DNA of 64,000 bases, from contig OW121742.1 of NCBI GenBank assembly GCA_933228675.1, positions 123,853,983 to 123,917,982 on the forward strand. Reading direction: 5' to 3'. Numbering within the stretch: position 1 is the stretch's first letter; each line of letters starts with the position of its first letter. A program made the translations under genes and the position numbers. The notes below the pieces were generated by a model. It had not been told where the DNA came from and ran no database searches. It saw only the letters and a program-made list of their open reading frames with translations. The DNA is from Stomorhina lunata. Its lineage: Eukaryota > Arthropoda > Insecta > Diptera > Rhiniidae. Shown here one piece after another: positions 23,604 to 37,480 of the stretch.

Positions 23604-24195
23604 TTTTCCAAACATTTCTCTTATATTTAAACATATATTTTATAACATAAATTGCTATACAATTTATTTTCGTTGCATTTTTTCTGCGTTCACTTAATTG
23701 GCTAGACTTGTTGAAAATTTTTTTTTTGCTGCCAAGATCTCAAGAATAAAAGAATTGAAAAAGCTTTCAATTGATAATTAATTACCAAACAATCAATTGC
23801 AAAAGTCCTTGTAGCAAGGACTAAGCAAGAAAAAATGCATAGAGCAAAAACTTATAATGCCCTTAAGTAATATTTTTGTAATTTGTCTTATTGTTGAAGG
23901 AGAAAAAATGAAGAAGAAAAAAAGGAAAGACAAAAAAGTTACAATGAATAGAAGACAAAAGAAAAATGGTCTAAAGATAGCTGCAAAAAAAGCCTTAATT
24001 AAAGGGTTAAATACGAAAATTTAGGGAAAAAAATTAAAATTTATTTATACATAATTAAATTTTATTGAAAATGTTTATGTATAAATATATGAATTTTAAG
24101 ATTTTGTTATTTTAACATTAAGTTTTTGTTTCTAGAAATGTAATGCATTAAAAAAAAACAAAATTTCAGGATTTTTTAAACTTTCGAAGCCATTA
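23604..24195. other. AT-rich intronic-type DNA, no gene seen
   Basis: Nothing coding. An imperfect palindrome with caattgataattaatt and caatcaattg lies at about 23,768-23,800, followed by purine-rich gaagaagaaaaaaagg (23,909-23,930). Confidence 0.45.
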
Positions 24196-24400
24196 TCCTG
24201 GAAAAGGATTCGAAAATTTTAAGTCTTTCCTTAACACATGTTGTAGCTTAATTTAGATTATCAATTAAATGAATTTTAAAGCTGTAAGTCTAAAAGATAA
24301 AAACTTTCACATATATCCTTTTTTATATAGAAACTTATTTTGAAGATTTTCTTACATTTTTAGAAATATTTAGACCTAACAAGACTTTCTTACATAATTA
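24196..24400 (-). repeat. GGATATATG repeat family, single unit (minus)
   Basis: A solitary reverse copy with cacatatatccttttttata at about 24,308-24,327, preceded by gctgtaagtctaaaagataaaaactt. It resembles units at 21.7 and 40.3 kb. Isolated from other units by about 1.6-2.3 kb. Confidence 0.65.
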
Positions 24401-25900
24401 CCCTTTACATTTATATACATTTTTATCAAATAAACAAATTTTCAAAAAATGCTGCCTACTTCAAGGCGTAAAAAATTATTTATTTTTTCCTTCAATAAAA
24501 GAAATTTCGCCAAATTTGTTAAACATCTTCAAAAAGATTACAAATGGTCTTTCCTTGTTGTAAATTAACAAATAATTAACATTTCAAAGCATATCCTAAG
24601 GCTGTTAGGCCTAAAAAATTTGCTTTTATTTCATTAAATGCCCGTTTTAATTAAGATTTTAAAAATTCAACAATATTTTCTTAAAGAAATAAAAACATTT
24701 AGACATTTTCTTTTACTTTTTTAAATTAAAAAGGAAAAATAAAAACAAACATTTGGCAACAAAATATAAATCCAGAATAAACAAAAACTCCCTCACTTTT
24801 TTGTTGCCTACACAAATACTTACAATTCCTTCAACTACTCAAATGAAAAGAAAGAAACAAACAATAAACACAACTCGTTTAACTCTTTCAATTAGGATTT
24901 TTTTTTTTCAATGAACAAAAAAAAACATTTGTAATAAAGAAAAAAATCAAACGTATACAAAAGATAACTTGAAGCGTCTAAAGGCAAGAAAAAAAATTAA
25001 GATGAACAATAACAAAACAGGATATTACCTCTACAATCAAACAGAAAAAAGTTAATAACAAGAAATTTATAAAAAAAATCGTTACACGCAAAAAAAAAGG
25101 AAATGAAAAACAAAGGAACTTAGAGAAAATTGTAGACTAATTTAAGCGAAACCATCAACAGAAAAAAAAACAACACACAACAAGGAAATTCTTTTAAGTT
25201 TTAAGACAAGACAAGGTTAGAGGAGGAAAAAGGGTTGGTTGTAGCATCTAACAGGATATCAATGTTTTTTTTTTATCTAAAACATTTCTTCTTCCTAATA
25301 CCACGTTTTTCTTAAACAGTTACATGAGATATTTGATAAAGGATAACAACTTGCCAAATTTAAGTTTAAGCATTTCGTTATGCTTTTCTCTCTCTCTATT
25401 TTCTTAAGCCAGAAAAACAATTGTGTTAAAAATCAGCAATTATTACAGCTTGAAAAATTGAAAAAACCAACCTAGAAAGTTCTATGTGTTTTCCTTATTA
25501 ACACAAATACAAAGTAGAAAGAAATGCGTTGTTTTTGTTTGTTAAGGATATATATATTTTTCTTAATTCTCAAAGTATATAAATAAAACAAAATTCCTTA
25601 TAACATAAAAAAACAAGAATTAAAAGGAAAGAAGGTTAATTAAAAAAAATGTAATTATTTAGAGCATTAGACAGTTTGTAACAAGAAAACTCGCTTAATT
25701 CGAAATGTTTGATTAAGGAATTTCTTTAATTTTTAAACAATTTTAATTAGGCAATTTGTTTGAAAGGAATTTTTAAGCTAAAAAACATAAACATTGAATC
25801 AACTAACAAATCTGCTTAATAACCTTAAAAAGATCAACAAAGTTTTCTCATTTTTACAAAAGAAATCAATTATTTTTGAAAAAAAATTTAACTTAAAAAG
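24401..25900. other. AT-rich non-coding stretch, no gene seen
   Basis: A/T-drifted DNA with ACAACA and AAAC-rich tracts (24,840-25,200) and isolated ctaaaggc or cctaaggc words resembling degraded 13-mers. No ORF, RNA gene or clear repeat array. Confidence 0.45.
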
Positions 25901-27110
25901 ATTTTCTGACAAAGGATATGGATTTTTCTAATTTTTCTAATGTCACAACTTGAAGCTTTAAACCCTCTAACTACACAAAAAATTTAATTAATTTGGCTTC
26001 CATAGTTTTTAAGTTGTTCTTATATCCTTTTTTTAAATAAATTGAAAAATTGTGTTTTTTGGGGAATTTCTTGTGCATTTTTGATACCTTGGACTAATTT
26101 TAAAAGAAAATTAGACCTTTTTTGCTATTATATGCGATACTTTTAATAAAACATCATTTTTTTTAAAGAAACTTAATTTTTTTTTTTTTAAATTTTGTAT
26201 ATCCTTTTTTTCAAGAAATTGAAAATTTAGTTTTTTTGTAATTTCTTGTGCATTTTTGACACATAAGACTAATTTTAAAATAAAATTAAATCTTTTTTTG
26301 CTATTATATGCGATTCTTCAGGTTTTTTTAAAGAAATTCACTAAAAAATAATTTTTTTTAAGTATATAAATTTTTTCAAAAATTTTTTACTACAATTTTA
26401 AGTTTTGTAGCCTTTATATGGATTTTAAATTAATTTAATTTATGTTTAAGAATTAAGGAGCACAATAAATATCCTTTACCAGACAAATATTTCGAATAGG
26501 TTATTTTATTGAAAAAATATGTTAAGTATAATAATTATGTTATTTTAAGTGATTCTTGATACGTTTTTCATCATAACCTACAAAAAATGTAAAAAAAAAT
26601 ATTTTTTTTTATTCAATTTTCAAAAATTTTCAAAAAGGATTTAAATTTTTGTTAAAGGATACAAATTTTTCAAAAATGTCTTTACTACAATTTAAACTAT
26701 CGTAACCTCAATATGAATCTTAAATAAAAGTCTAAACTTTTTTCGGTTTAAGGTAGTAAGCCATATATCCTTTTTTGTAAAAAAAATCAAATTGATTTTT
26801 TGCTTAACAAAAAGCATTAATTTGAACAATTGTACTATAAGAAATTAATTTTTTACCCACAACAAATCATTTAAAAAAAAAACTAAGTAAATTAAATAAG
26901 TTTAAAGGAAATTTTTCAAGGAACATCTTTGAAAAATAAAAATTTGTGCTAAAGGACACACAATTTTTAAGAAAATCTTAGCACAATTTAAGATTAAGTA
27001 ACCTCAATAAGTAACTTAAATGTTAAATAATTAAATCAAATACTTAAGAACTTTGTCATATATCCTTTTTTCGAAAAATATTTCAAATTAATTTTATGGT
27101 TGAAGAAACT
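25901..27110 (-). repeat. GGATATATG repeat family, block 2b (minus), at least 4 units
   Basis: Reverse units are marked by ttatatcctttttttaaat (26,018), tatatccttttttt (26,198), ccatatatccttttttgta (26,761) and catatatccttttttcg (27,057). The stretch 26,035-26,120 (tttcttgtgcatttttgatac, then actaattttaaaagaaaatt) is repeated at 26,220-26,300, a shift of about 180 bp, so part of this block is itself tandemly duplicated. A further pair of decayed units probably lies between 26,380 and 26,700, where text such as actacaattt recurs. Confidence 0.75.
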
Positions 27111-28690
27111 TGTTTATTTTAATAAAAACAACAATTAAGTGCTGAAATTTCTAATTAAATGGCTTTTCAAATAAAAATTTCTTTGTAAATGGTGAAAAAT
27201 ATTTACTGAAAATAGAAAAATATTTTGTGCCAACATATTCAGCAAATTTAGCACGAATTTATTTATACAATATTTTGAAAATTACTTACATGATGCTCAA
27301 GTGCTAAAGGAAGAGTGCGACCCGAGCAACAAAATATTATTTATGACTAAATATAAAAATATTTTTCAAAGTTTTGTAATACATATTTTTCAAGTACTAA
27401 AATAACAATATTTCTACACGAAATAAGAAAAAAACAACAACTATATTTTTTCACATGCAATCATATTTTGCCAAAGAGAAATAACAGAAACAGCAGGATT
27501 CATATAAAACATGTTCAAATAGAGGGTGTTAAAAATGTAACAAAATGGTAACATCAGCTAAAACAGCAGCAGCAGCAATAGTCATAAAACAAAGAAAAAG
27601 GACATCAATGATATATAAGTAATACGACCAAAAATGCAATTGTTTTTCTCATTTTTGTTGGAATATTTGCCAGAAATTGTAGCAATTTTGCTAGTTTGTG
27701 GTAAAAATGTCATAAACAGCTTTTGTTTTTCCTACATTAATGTACAAAAAGAAACTATTTGTTTTACGTTTCATTTCTTTTACAGACATTTCATTTTTTC
27801 TCTCCTCCATTATACACACTTACTTGCATACAAATAATATTTTTGATGAAATAGACAAATTTGCGTTTTGTGTGAAAATGTCATAACCTCAAACAAATGG
27901 CAAGAAGTTTAGACAATGTTTTGAAAAAACAACAATAACTATTAGAATTCCAAATTTTTGCTAAAGTTCAGTAGAAATTCTGAATTTTTTCCAAAGTAAT
28001 AAATCATATGCATAGACATAAACAAAAACCAGCCGTTAAAAAAAACACAACAATTTTGTTGTTTCAAATCCAGATTTTTGTAATTTTTGTCGAGAAAGTG
28101 TTGCATTAGTCACATGAGAGTTCATGCTATGAAAAAGACTTTTAAGTGTTGGTCTTAAGTGTAAAATGCCAGTCGTCGATGCATGATGATGCTTCTGCAT
28201 GTATGTGACACTATAATGTTATAACTCTTTCACTCTTATACAAACAATTTTTTTGCTGGCCTTGATTTAAAGGAAAATTTGTTACATTTTTGTTTTTATG
28301 TTTTTGGTATTCTAAAACTTTGTATATGAAATTTTCATACTTCCGTTTTGCTGATGATTGCTGTTTGCATTTTTATTTCACTCTTTGTTGGCTGTTTTTT
28401 TTTGTGTTTTTTTATTCTTCATATCCTGTTGTTTGTAGTTTAGGTAACAGTTTTGACGTGTGAAAACCCATAAATCATGTAAAAATATTATTTGAAAGGC
28501 AGCAAAAAAAAGTGCAAAAAAGATTTGAGGAAGGAGAACAACAAATTGGAGGATTTAAATTTTTAAAATGTTCAAAAAAAGTTAATTTAATCCAAACATT
28601 TGAAGGATTTTAAAGTATAAACGTTATTTTCTAAGAATTTGAAATGATTTCTTCAGAAAATGTAATTTTTTACATTTTTTTTTTTTACAA
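27111..28690. other. AT-rich non-coding stretch, no gene seen
   Basis: No supported gene. A 67-codon hydrophobic frame (27,634-27,837, plus) begins with an ATG but has poor start context and A/T-driven Phe/Leu/Ile content. It has no flanking splice signals that I find convincing. A cagcagcagcaa tract lies at 27,565-27,577. Confidence 0.45.
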
Positions 28691-28699
28691 AAATTTTAT

Positions 28700-31360
28700 T
28701 TTTTTTAATAATTCTAAAAAGGATATATGGCCAGCACCTGAAATCCTTATACCTCATTTATTATTTTAAGACGTACCAAAAGAGGATACAAAACGCCAAA
28801 TCGTAATGTAATTTTTTTATAAAATGTCACGTCCTTAAAGCTAAAATTTTTGTTTTATCAGAAAATTTAACAAAAAATCTTTTTTAAATCATTTTAATAT
28901 AAAAAAGTAAATTTTTTTAAAAGTTTGAAAGAATTATTTCTTCGCAGAACTTACATTTTTATAAACAATTACACATTTTTAAACTTCTAAAAAAAGATAT
29001 ATTGTATGCCCTTTAGTGCCTTGAAATATTTATTTTAAATTAAAAAGTTACACAACAAAACATAAATTAACGAATTATTTTACAATTTTTAAAGAAAAAT
29101 CTTATCATTAAATTAAAGAGCTTGAGGTCAAGATCGACAAGTCTTTTATTTAATTATACAAAAAGCTCGAAAAAATCAATCATATTAATTATCCTTCAAA
29201 CGTAAATTTAAATTTAGCAGAAATTTCTTTAAGAAGAACATCATTTAGAAAAAGTGCATAATTTTTAATTTCTTCAATCTACAGATTTTTTTAATAAAAA
29301 TTTTTAAATATGTTTGAAAAATATAATAAAATAAATAAATTTTAAAAATGCATATTTAATATTTGTAACTTTTCATTATAGTTGAAATTGCCGAAATTGT
29401 TATATTATTCTACATTTTTGTATTCAATTCCAAAAAGGATATATGTCCAACTTTTCAGCAGTCAGAGATATCTAAAACCTACTTGGCATATGGTTAGTAA
29501 TTATAAAAGCACAAATTGTGCTGCAAACATTTGTGTCAAACTTTCAGATCCTGCAAGATTTTCATCTAAAAAGACAAGAAATTCTTTGAAAAATTTTAAC
29601 TTAAATACTTAAGTTTCTATTATTTACAATAATAATAACAAAATAAATATACAAAAAAAATAATTTTACATTCAAAAAAGTTTTTGTTCAAAAAAGGATA
29701 TATGAAGAACTTTAAAATCTTTTAAAATACTTTAACCAAACTTGGTGTATCTAAAGAGAACCAAAAACAACATGTTTTGATAAAAAAAAGTTTGGTAAAA
29801 ATTAATGTCCTTTTTAAAAAAAATCAAAATTTTTTGGTAAAAAAAGTTTAATTTCAAATCTCTTAAATTTAATTTCAATGTCTTTTGACATTTTTATTTC
29901 ATTCTGCATATTTGTTTGCAAATTAAACCATAGCCAGACCAAACTACTCAATCCTTTGGATTTTTTCTTTACCATTTCTAAATTTCCGTTATATATTTCA
30001 CATTTTATCTTAACTAAAACCTCAAAAATGTTCACCACATATTTTCCTGGTTGCTGGAACAAACATGAAATCCTGGCATTACTTCAGTATGGCGATAGGT
30101 TGCTTTTTTTTGATATATGCATGGGTTATATTTTTGTCTTCTACAAGTGTCACTTAATTTTGTGAACATTATTTGTGATTTTTTTTTTTGCTACACTCTC
30201 TTTATTCTTACTGTGGTAAACCCTAAAAGTATGCATCATTTCTTGGCTATGCTTTTGAAGAACAACATGTGCAGATAGATATTTTAATTCCATTCAATTT
30301 TTATGTGGGTGATTCGGAAAAATTTCATATATGGGAGAAGGATTTTTTTATTATTTTAGTTTCATTTTTTCAACTTATTTTTTGTAAAATTTTTGCTTTG
30401 CAGACAGTGATTTGACAGTTTAAAATGAAAGAGATTTTTTTTGCAACCGTTTGTCGTTAAAATGAGAAGTAAACAGAAAAAACAAGAACTATGAAGAATT
30501 GTTTGGAAAAAAATTCGAATTTTTAACATTTTTTCCAGACTTTTTTTTTTGTGGGGAAGACAGTTTTATATAAATAATTTTATTAAGGGAGAGAAAATTC
30601 AAAATTAAATTTGCAAATAGGAAAATATCCTTAAAAAATAGTGTTTAAAGCATTAAATTTGGTATAATGTAAGTTGTATTACCAAAGGTTAATATCAAAA
30701 CTTAAATTTTTGCACTTTATTGGAAAAAGGATATATGAAAAACTTTTGAAATATTCAAAATAGAATTACCAAATTTGGTGCAAAGGTGAAGTGCATTAAA
30801 TAACAAGTTGTAAAGTAAAAAATTTTTAAAAAATGTATATCCATTATGAAGAATATGCAAACGTTTCTTCAAAGTTTTTTAAAATTAAATTTTAAAGCAT
30901 TTAATTTTAAATAAATTATAGTACTATAATCAAAATTTTACTAAAAACTAGAATTTAGGAGTTTAGAAAAAAAGGATATATGGCAAATTTTTGAAATATT
31001 CAAAATAAATCTACCAAATTTGGTGTAAAGGTGTAGTCCATCAAATTGCAAATTGTAAAGCAACAAAATTTTCAAAACTTTTTATCTTCGATGTAAAATA
31101 TCCAAACTTTTCTTAAAAATTGTTTAAAATTTTATTCAAACTTTTAATTTTTAATAGATTTTAGTTCTATTATGAAAATTATGATAAAATTTAAAATTAT
31201 GTAAAAAAAGGATATATGTCAAACTTTTGAAACACAAAAGTTAGATCCATCAAACTTGGTATATTAGTAGAGGGCATAAAACAAGAAATTGTAGTTGAAA
31301 AATTGTTTACACATCTCATAACTATTAAAAATAAATGTAATAAAATATATAATATTTTGC
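28700..31360 (+). repeat. GGATATATG repeat family, block 3a (plus), ~7 units
   Basis: Plus-oriented units begin near 28,716, 28,988, 29,431, 29,691, 30,724, 30,968 and 31,203. Best conserved are the last three (245 and 235 bp apart): aaaaaggatatatggcaaa, then ttgaaatattcaaaataaa, accaaatttggtgtaaaggt and a word near caaattgtaaag. Within this block accaaa-tttggt is a short palindrome. A 76-codon frame at 29,382-29,612 runs through a unit and is a chance opening. Confidence 0.85.
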
Positions 31361-33100
31361 ATACAATTTTAAAAAAATTAATTTTTAAGTATTTTTCCTT
31401 TTAATCGTAATTCCAAAGCAATGGTAAAAATTGACATTTAACATTTAAATATTAAGATAACACTTTCTTTAAGCTCTTAGGACATTTTTTTAAATTTTTC
31501 CACAGATATGTTCAATTTAATATTTATGCTCTTCTAAAAAAAATGCTTTAAAATTTGTATTAAAAATTTATATAGGAGTATGCTTTATAAAAGTCATTTC
31601 TTTTTTAAGCATTATTTATTTAAAATAAAAAATACAGCATACTTTAAGGATTTTCCTTTTTGTTTACATTCTTCTTAAAGTATGCATTATTTTTAACTAT
31701 TTTCTTCAAGATCATCATTTATTTGGCAACCCTTTGCTTTTTAACTATTTTTTCTATATTTTCTTCAATGTTTTTTTCTTACAAATTTTTTTTTTCTTCT
31801 TCTTAAAAAATAACCTGAAAAAAATCCTAGTACATTATAAGAATTCCTTCACCTTTCCTTAGAAAATGTTATTTGGAAAAAAATGTAACAAAAATAAAGA
31901 ATGAAAATATGTTTACAAAGTATTTGCTACATTGTTTCCTTCCTGACACCTTAGCATATTGCAACAACTTAAAAGAAAAACAACGTCATAAATAAAGTTT
32001 TCATTTTATAATAGAAAGAAAAAATGAAACGTAAGAAAAGTATTAAAAAAAATAAAACGACTCATACTCTCTCTCATATTAAAAGACTCTAATATAACAG
32101 AAATTACAAATTCTGTTGCTCGGTAATGTGAGGCGAAAAGAATTCTGACACTTTTGCTAAATAATTTCCTTCGCACTTTTACAACCAGACATTTCAAACT
32201 TCCTCAAAAACCCCCGGCTCCACACCCATGACTCGACATTTTAAGCAAACCAATGTCGCCTAGACCTTGCTTATATCCCATTTATCACCCAACCCTTTCA
32301 TTTTATTTTCCCTATACATGCATTGTCTCTTCTTAGTATTTTTTCCAGAGTTATGTCATGTATGTAGGTGTCTGTTGTAGTACATTCTTTACGTGCCTAG
32401 CACTCACCTTTTGTATAAAATATTTGTATAAATATATTTGTATATATTACATTGTTTACGTCCTTTTTCTACAAACTCACACACACTCATAAGTATGCGT
32501 GAGTTTTTAGCAAAAAAAAATTGTTTTGCGCGTCAAAATATGAAAAACATGCAAACTTTTTCTCATAGAAATGTTTGGGTGAACAAATTTTCCAAACGTT
32601 GTCTTGCTGTCTGCATAAAGAGGAAGAAAATAACAACAGCTCCTGAATACTACTACTCGCACTTCCAATAAAAAAAAGGATGAAATGTTAAAAAATGTAA
32701 GAAATATTTCAAAGTTTTGTAATGTGCAACATTGCAACAATAACAGCAACAAAATAAAGCATAGTTAGAATATTAGATGTTTCTAATAGTCTAAAATATC
32801 TAACAAAATATTTAGAAAAAAGGAAAATAATGTAGAGAAAATATTTTAAAAATTACGAAGAAAATAAGAATAAAATATGGAAAAAAACAAAAAAAAAATG
32901 ATTAAATTCGCCAAAAAGTTTGCTATACAATTTATTAAATCCAACCACTTAAAGTTGAATTGATTTTTTATAATTTTTCAAAATAATTTTTTTTAAATTT
33001 AGAAAATATTTAGAAAAAAGGAAAATAATGCAAAGAAAATATTTTAAAAAATTATGAAGAAAATAAGTAAAAATATGGAAAATGACAAATAAAAGAATTT
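31361..33100. other. Non-coding stretch; 31.9-32.7 kb less AT-rich
   Basis: The patch 32,190-32,300 is GC-richer (acccccggctccacaccc) and contains the inverted pair cgacatt (32,233) and aatgtcg. Frames at 32,438-32,671 plus and 32,507-32,752 minus overlap and cannot both be real; neither has a supporting splice or start context. A tandem duplication of about 195 bp has tagaaaaaaggaaaataatg at about 32,812 and 33,008. Confidence 0.45.
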
Positions 33101-33116
33101 TTTAAACAAGAATAAA

Positions 33117-34520
33117 AATTGTCTACACAATTTATTAAATCTAACCACCTAAAGTAGGCAATATATTTTGATTTTTTATAATTTTTCAACACTATTTTTC
33201 TTGTATTTCTAAAGAAAAATCAAATTGAAGTACTTAATTTGTAACAATTTTCAGTAATAATAAAAAAATTTCTATCAAAAATTTAATTTCAATTTATTTC
33301 TTAAAAAGGATATATGAAAAACTTTGAGATCTTTAAAGATATATCAACCAAACTTGAAATATTGGTAAAGGTAATAAAACTGCGAGTTGTAGTATATAAT
33401 TTTTTTCAAAATTATGTATCCTTGAAGAAATAAATACAAAATTTTTTCGAAAATATAGAAAAAATCCATCTCAAACTATTCTAATTATATATCTTAATAA
33501 TAATATCTTAATAATTTTCAATATTGCTATCAAATCCTTAATAAAACAAAAAAATTTAAATTATTCCAAAAAAGGATATATGGCAAACTTTGAAAGAATT
33601 AAAGATAAACCAACCAAACTTGGTATAGGGATGAAAAATATAAATCTTTAAATTTTAATATAAAAATTTGTTCCAAAATTAATATCATTAACATATTTTC
33701 AAAAAAAATTAAACTTACCAAAAAGTTTGCAACACATTTAATTAAATTAAAGTAGGCAACATATTTTGATTATTTATAATTTTGCAGCATTGGTTTTCTT
33801 ATATTTATAAAGAAAACTCAAATTGAAATATTTTATTTGTAATAGTTTTTAGTAATAATAAAAAAATTCTATCAAATATTAATTTTCAATTTATTTCTTA
33901 AAAAGGATATAAGACAAACGTGGAGATCTTTAAAGATATATCAACCAAACTTGAAATGATGATATGCGTAACAAATCTGCGAATTGTAATAAGAATTTGT
34001 TTCCAAAAATAGGCATCCTTGTTAAAATAAATACAAAATTTTTTTCTAAAATATATAAATATTCATCTTAAAGGCATTCAATCTTAATTATTTTCAATAA
34101 TAATATCAAATCCTTATTAAAAAATTATTTTTTTTTAATTTATCTAAAAAGGATATATGTATAACAAACTTTTTAAGTATTAAAGATAAATCAACCAAAC
34201 TTTGTATAGTGATGTAGGCTATAAATCCTTAAATAGTAATATTAAAATTTTCCCCCAAATTAATATCCTTAAAGATGTTAATAGAAAATTTATCTAAAAA
34301 TTTCTTTAAAATACAATTTTTAATGCAGTAGAAAATTAATTTTTTTTATAGTTGTAAAAAAAGGATATAAGAAAAACTTTTAAACTCTTGAAGATAAATT
34401 GGCCAAACTTTGAATAATGCTTAAGGACATAAAACAGCAAATTGTAGTGAAATAATTTCTTATAAAAATTATGTCCTTAATAAAAAGAGTACGATTTTTT
34501 TCAGAATTTTAAAAGTTTAA
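33117..34520 (+). repeat. GGATATATG block 3b (plus), 5 units with ~590-600 bp higher-order repeat
   Basis: Units begin near 33,303, 33,571, 33,900, 34,146 and 34,358. Units 1 and 3 are closest relatives (both contain gatctttaaagatatatcaa and caaacttgaaat), and units 2 and 4 also pair (both ggatatatg...taaagataaaccaaccaaac-like). The flanking text around 33,127-33,290 (taaagtaggcaa, cagtaataataaaaaaatt) recurs at 33,740-33,875. This is a tandem duplication of a two-unit block with period about 577-600 bp. Confidence 0.8.
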
Positions 34521-37060
34521 TCTCAAATCATTTAAATCTTTTACAAAAAATAATAATAAAATAAGATCTTAAAATTCTAAATCTTTAGCATACTTTAAGG
34601 TAAATACGATTTATTGTACCTAAAATGTTGATATTTTATCAAAAATATTGATTTTTTCGTTTTTTCAGATAATGTATTTTTCATGTATCATTTCCTTACA
34701 AACTTCCTCCCTCATTACTTCAAATAAGTTCAAGACTCTTGGGGGTGGCTTTGCTCAGCCTCAGCCTTATAGTCTTAATCACATCAATAATTGCTACTTA
34801 CACTTAATTTAACATGTATTTATTAAACTTTTTGAACAAGAAATACCTAAATTTTTCTACATCATAACGTTTCTATAACATTCAACTTATCTTGAAACAA
34901 ATTTTTGTTGTTGCTGTTGTTGTGGCTTAAAAGCCTCCCAAAAGTATGCATTGGAAAAATAAAAAGTTTTGTCATAAGTGCCTAAGTGTATGCCAATGTT
35001 TTTTTTTTCTGATATAAAATTATTTTGAGATATTTTTCTCTGGTTACTTTTTAGAGCTAAAAAAACCAAGGAAGATTTTTCTCAACTGTTTACTACATGT
35101 CTTATCTTACTCAGGTGTAATAAATTATATTTTTTGAAGTTTTCATACAAAACTTTTTCGAAAGGTTTTTATACCTTTTATACACAACATTTTACCAGAA
35201 ACTTTTGGGTATTGGTTTTTACTTTTTAGGAGTAGTAAGAGGGAAAAAAACACGACAAAACAGTTTAAGACAAAAAAAAACCAGACCTGGTTTTATAACA
35301 GAAATTGTCTGGTATTTTGTTTACTTGCTTGGAAAGTAAGAAAAATTTAAACTTTTAGCGCTTAACAAAAGTTTTGTGAAACCAACAAAAAAAAATATAT
35401 AGCATACTTTTAAGGGTAAGAAGAATCTTGGTTTGGAAAAAAACGCTTTATGCAACCTTTAATTATTTTGTGATAAATGATGACATTTTTGTTGCACTAA
35501 CGATAAAGTTTTCTTGCTAAGGTTTATTTTGTAATAAAAGCCTTTTTGTTTTATTTTAAATAAAGCTGTTTTCTCCAGTTTTTTCTTCTATTTCAAGAAA
35601 ACTTGAGCTAAATAGAAACTGAAAGTTTTATAATTTTGTTATTTTTTTTTTTGCTTTTTCTAAAAGTAAAGAGAAATAAAACTTTTTAATTGCATTTTCC
35701 TTTAATTTTTTTGAAATACTTAGACAGTTTTTTATAAAGAAAATAAACCCTTAAACCTGAAACATTAATCTTGTTAAAATTTCTTAACATTTACATGATG
35801 ACATTTACAAAATAAACACTTCATTAACACCTGTCTAATACATACACACAAAAAATTTTACATTAAATCCACAAAAAGTGTAGCCTATTTTCTAGCAACT
35901 CTTACGAAAAAACTAAAAGTTTTGTATGTAATAGAAAAATTTAAAAAAATGATTGATTGAGTTAAAATTTTATTTTATTAAAATAATAATTTTTAAAATG
36001 ACATGTTATGCCTTAAGTCCTTGTTTTCAAATGTTTTTTTTTATATCAAAAAACTGTTGCTTGTCTTTTTTGTTTAAAGGCTTTTCAAGTAGTCCATCAT
36101 GTTACATGTCATTGTTTGACATGAATGTTTCCCATTTTTACCTTAACTTTTATTCTTGAACATAACAACCCTTTTTATGTCTTAAGTTATCCTTAAGCCT
36201 TTTTTCATTTTAATCATATTTTGTCTTATTTTTTCTATTAGCCTAAAAGTATGCCATGATTTATGATATTATCATAGTCTTTACTTAAAATATTATGTTT
36301 TGAGAAACTGAAATTTGTGTTTTTGTTAACAATTACTCAAATTGATTAAAATAAATTAATTTTAGGTAATAGAAAACAAGTGTTACTCATTGGCCAAATA
36401 ATATTTTAACGTTTATTATCTTTGCTAAAGCATACTTTTTGGTAGTGATTAATGGTTAACAAAAGAGTTTTTTTGGAAACATAAATAATTGTAGGGAATA
36501 TTATTTGGAAATTTATTAAGGCAATTTAAATTGAAAACAGAAGAGACATGGCCTAAGAGTATTAAAAAGGGATTAAAAATGTTTGTCTACTTAAAATTAT
36601 AAACATTTTCTTCAAAAGTATTTCTTAAAAGTATGCAACAGTTAATGGTCTACATTTTTGTAAAACATTAAAAGTATTCAGTTTAAAAAAAAATTAATTA
36701 GAATCTAGGTTTTTTTATTAAAAGTATGCAAGAGAAAACTTTTATCAACTAAAAATAGGCTACACTTTCGTTTAAAGTTTACAAATATTTTGACTTAAAG
36801 TCGAACATAACATAATACAAAGGAAGAAATTTAAACGCTAGAGCAATTGTGGTAAATAAAAATTTTGTAAAAAGCTAAAATTATGTTATTCTACAGGTTT
36901 TATCCTAAAAGAAGACAACAACAAATCGATAACAACTAAAAATAGTCCACACATTTTCTTAAGTTTCAAAAATTAAGCCTTAAAGTCTGTTATGGCTTCA
37001 TATAAATTATGAAATTTAAACACAGGTGAAATAACGACCAAAGATTCACAAAAAAAACTA
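34521..37060. other. Non-coding stretch with cluster of 13-mer motif copies
   Basis: No gene found. Copies of or near matches to CCTAAAAGTATGC occur at about 34,935 (cccaaaagtatgc), 34,981, 36,242-36,254 (exact), 36,629 (cttaaaagtatgc) and 36,720. Minus-strand near copies are at about 35,401 and 36,428. A small palindrome, aaaaccag-a-cctggtttt-like, is at 35,278-35,294. Small ORFs (34,887-35,069; 35,953-36,159) look like chance. Confidence 0.5.
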
Positions 37061-37069
37061 TTTTTTTGA

Positions 37070-37480
37070 CTTTAAAAAAAAAAGGATATATGACAAACTT
37101 TTTAATAATTAAAGATAACTAAACTAAACTTTTTGTATTGCTAAAGAACATTAAAAAGTCAAATTGTAGTATAAAAATTCTTACCAAAATTTGTATCCTT
37201 AAAGGAAAATATACAAAGTTTTCTTAAATTTTTTTCAAAAAATGTCCATTTGACCTTTCAATTATTCACATTATTCTATAATTATAAGAAAGCTTTTATA
37301 AAATCTAAAACTTTTCTAAAAAAAAAAGGATATAAGAAAAACTTTTGAAATATAAAAGATAAAACAATCAAATTTATTGTGTTAGTGAAGGACACAAAAC
37401 TGCAAGTTTTAAAGCAAAAATTTCTGCTCTATAACATACCTTGTAGAAAAAAAACACAAATTTCTTTAACAATTTTAACT
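37070..37480 (+). repeat. GGATATATG repeat family, block 3c (plus), 2 units
   Basis: Two plus units begin at about 37,081 and 37,322 (spacing about 245 bp). The first reads aaaaggatatatgacaaact then ttaataattaaagataac and caaattgtag near +85, with gtatccttaaaggaaaat afterwards, a good match to the family consensus. Confidence 0.85.

Noticed and set aside
32438..32752. Overlapping ORFs on both strands, one ending at an AATAAA-like sequence
   Set aside because: They cannot both be coding. The aataaa is expected by chance at this composition, and no splice or start context supports either.
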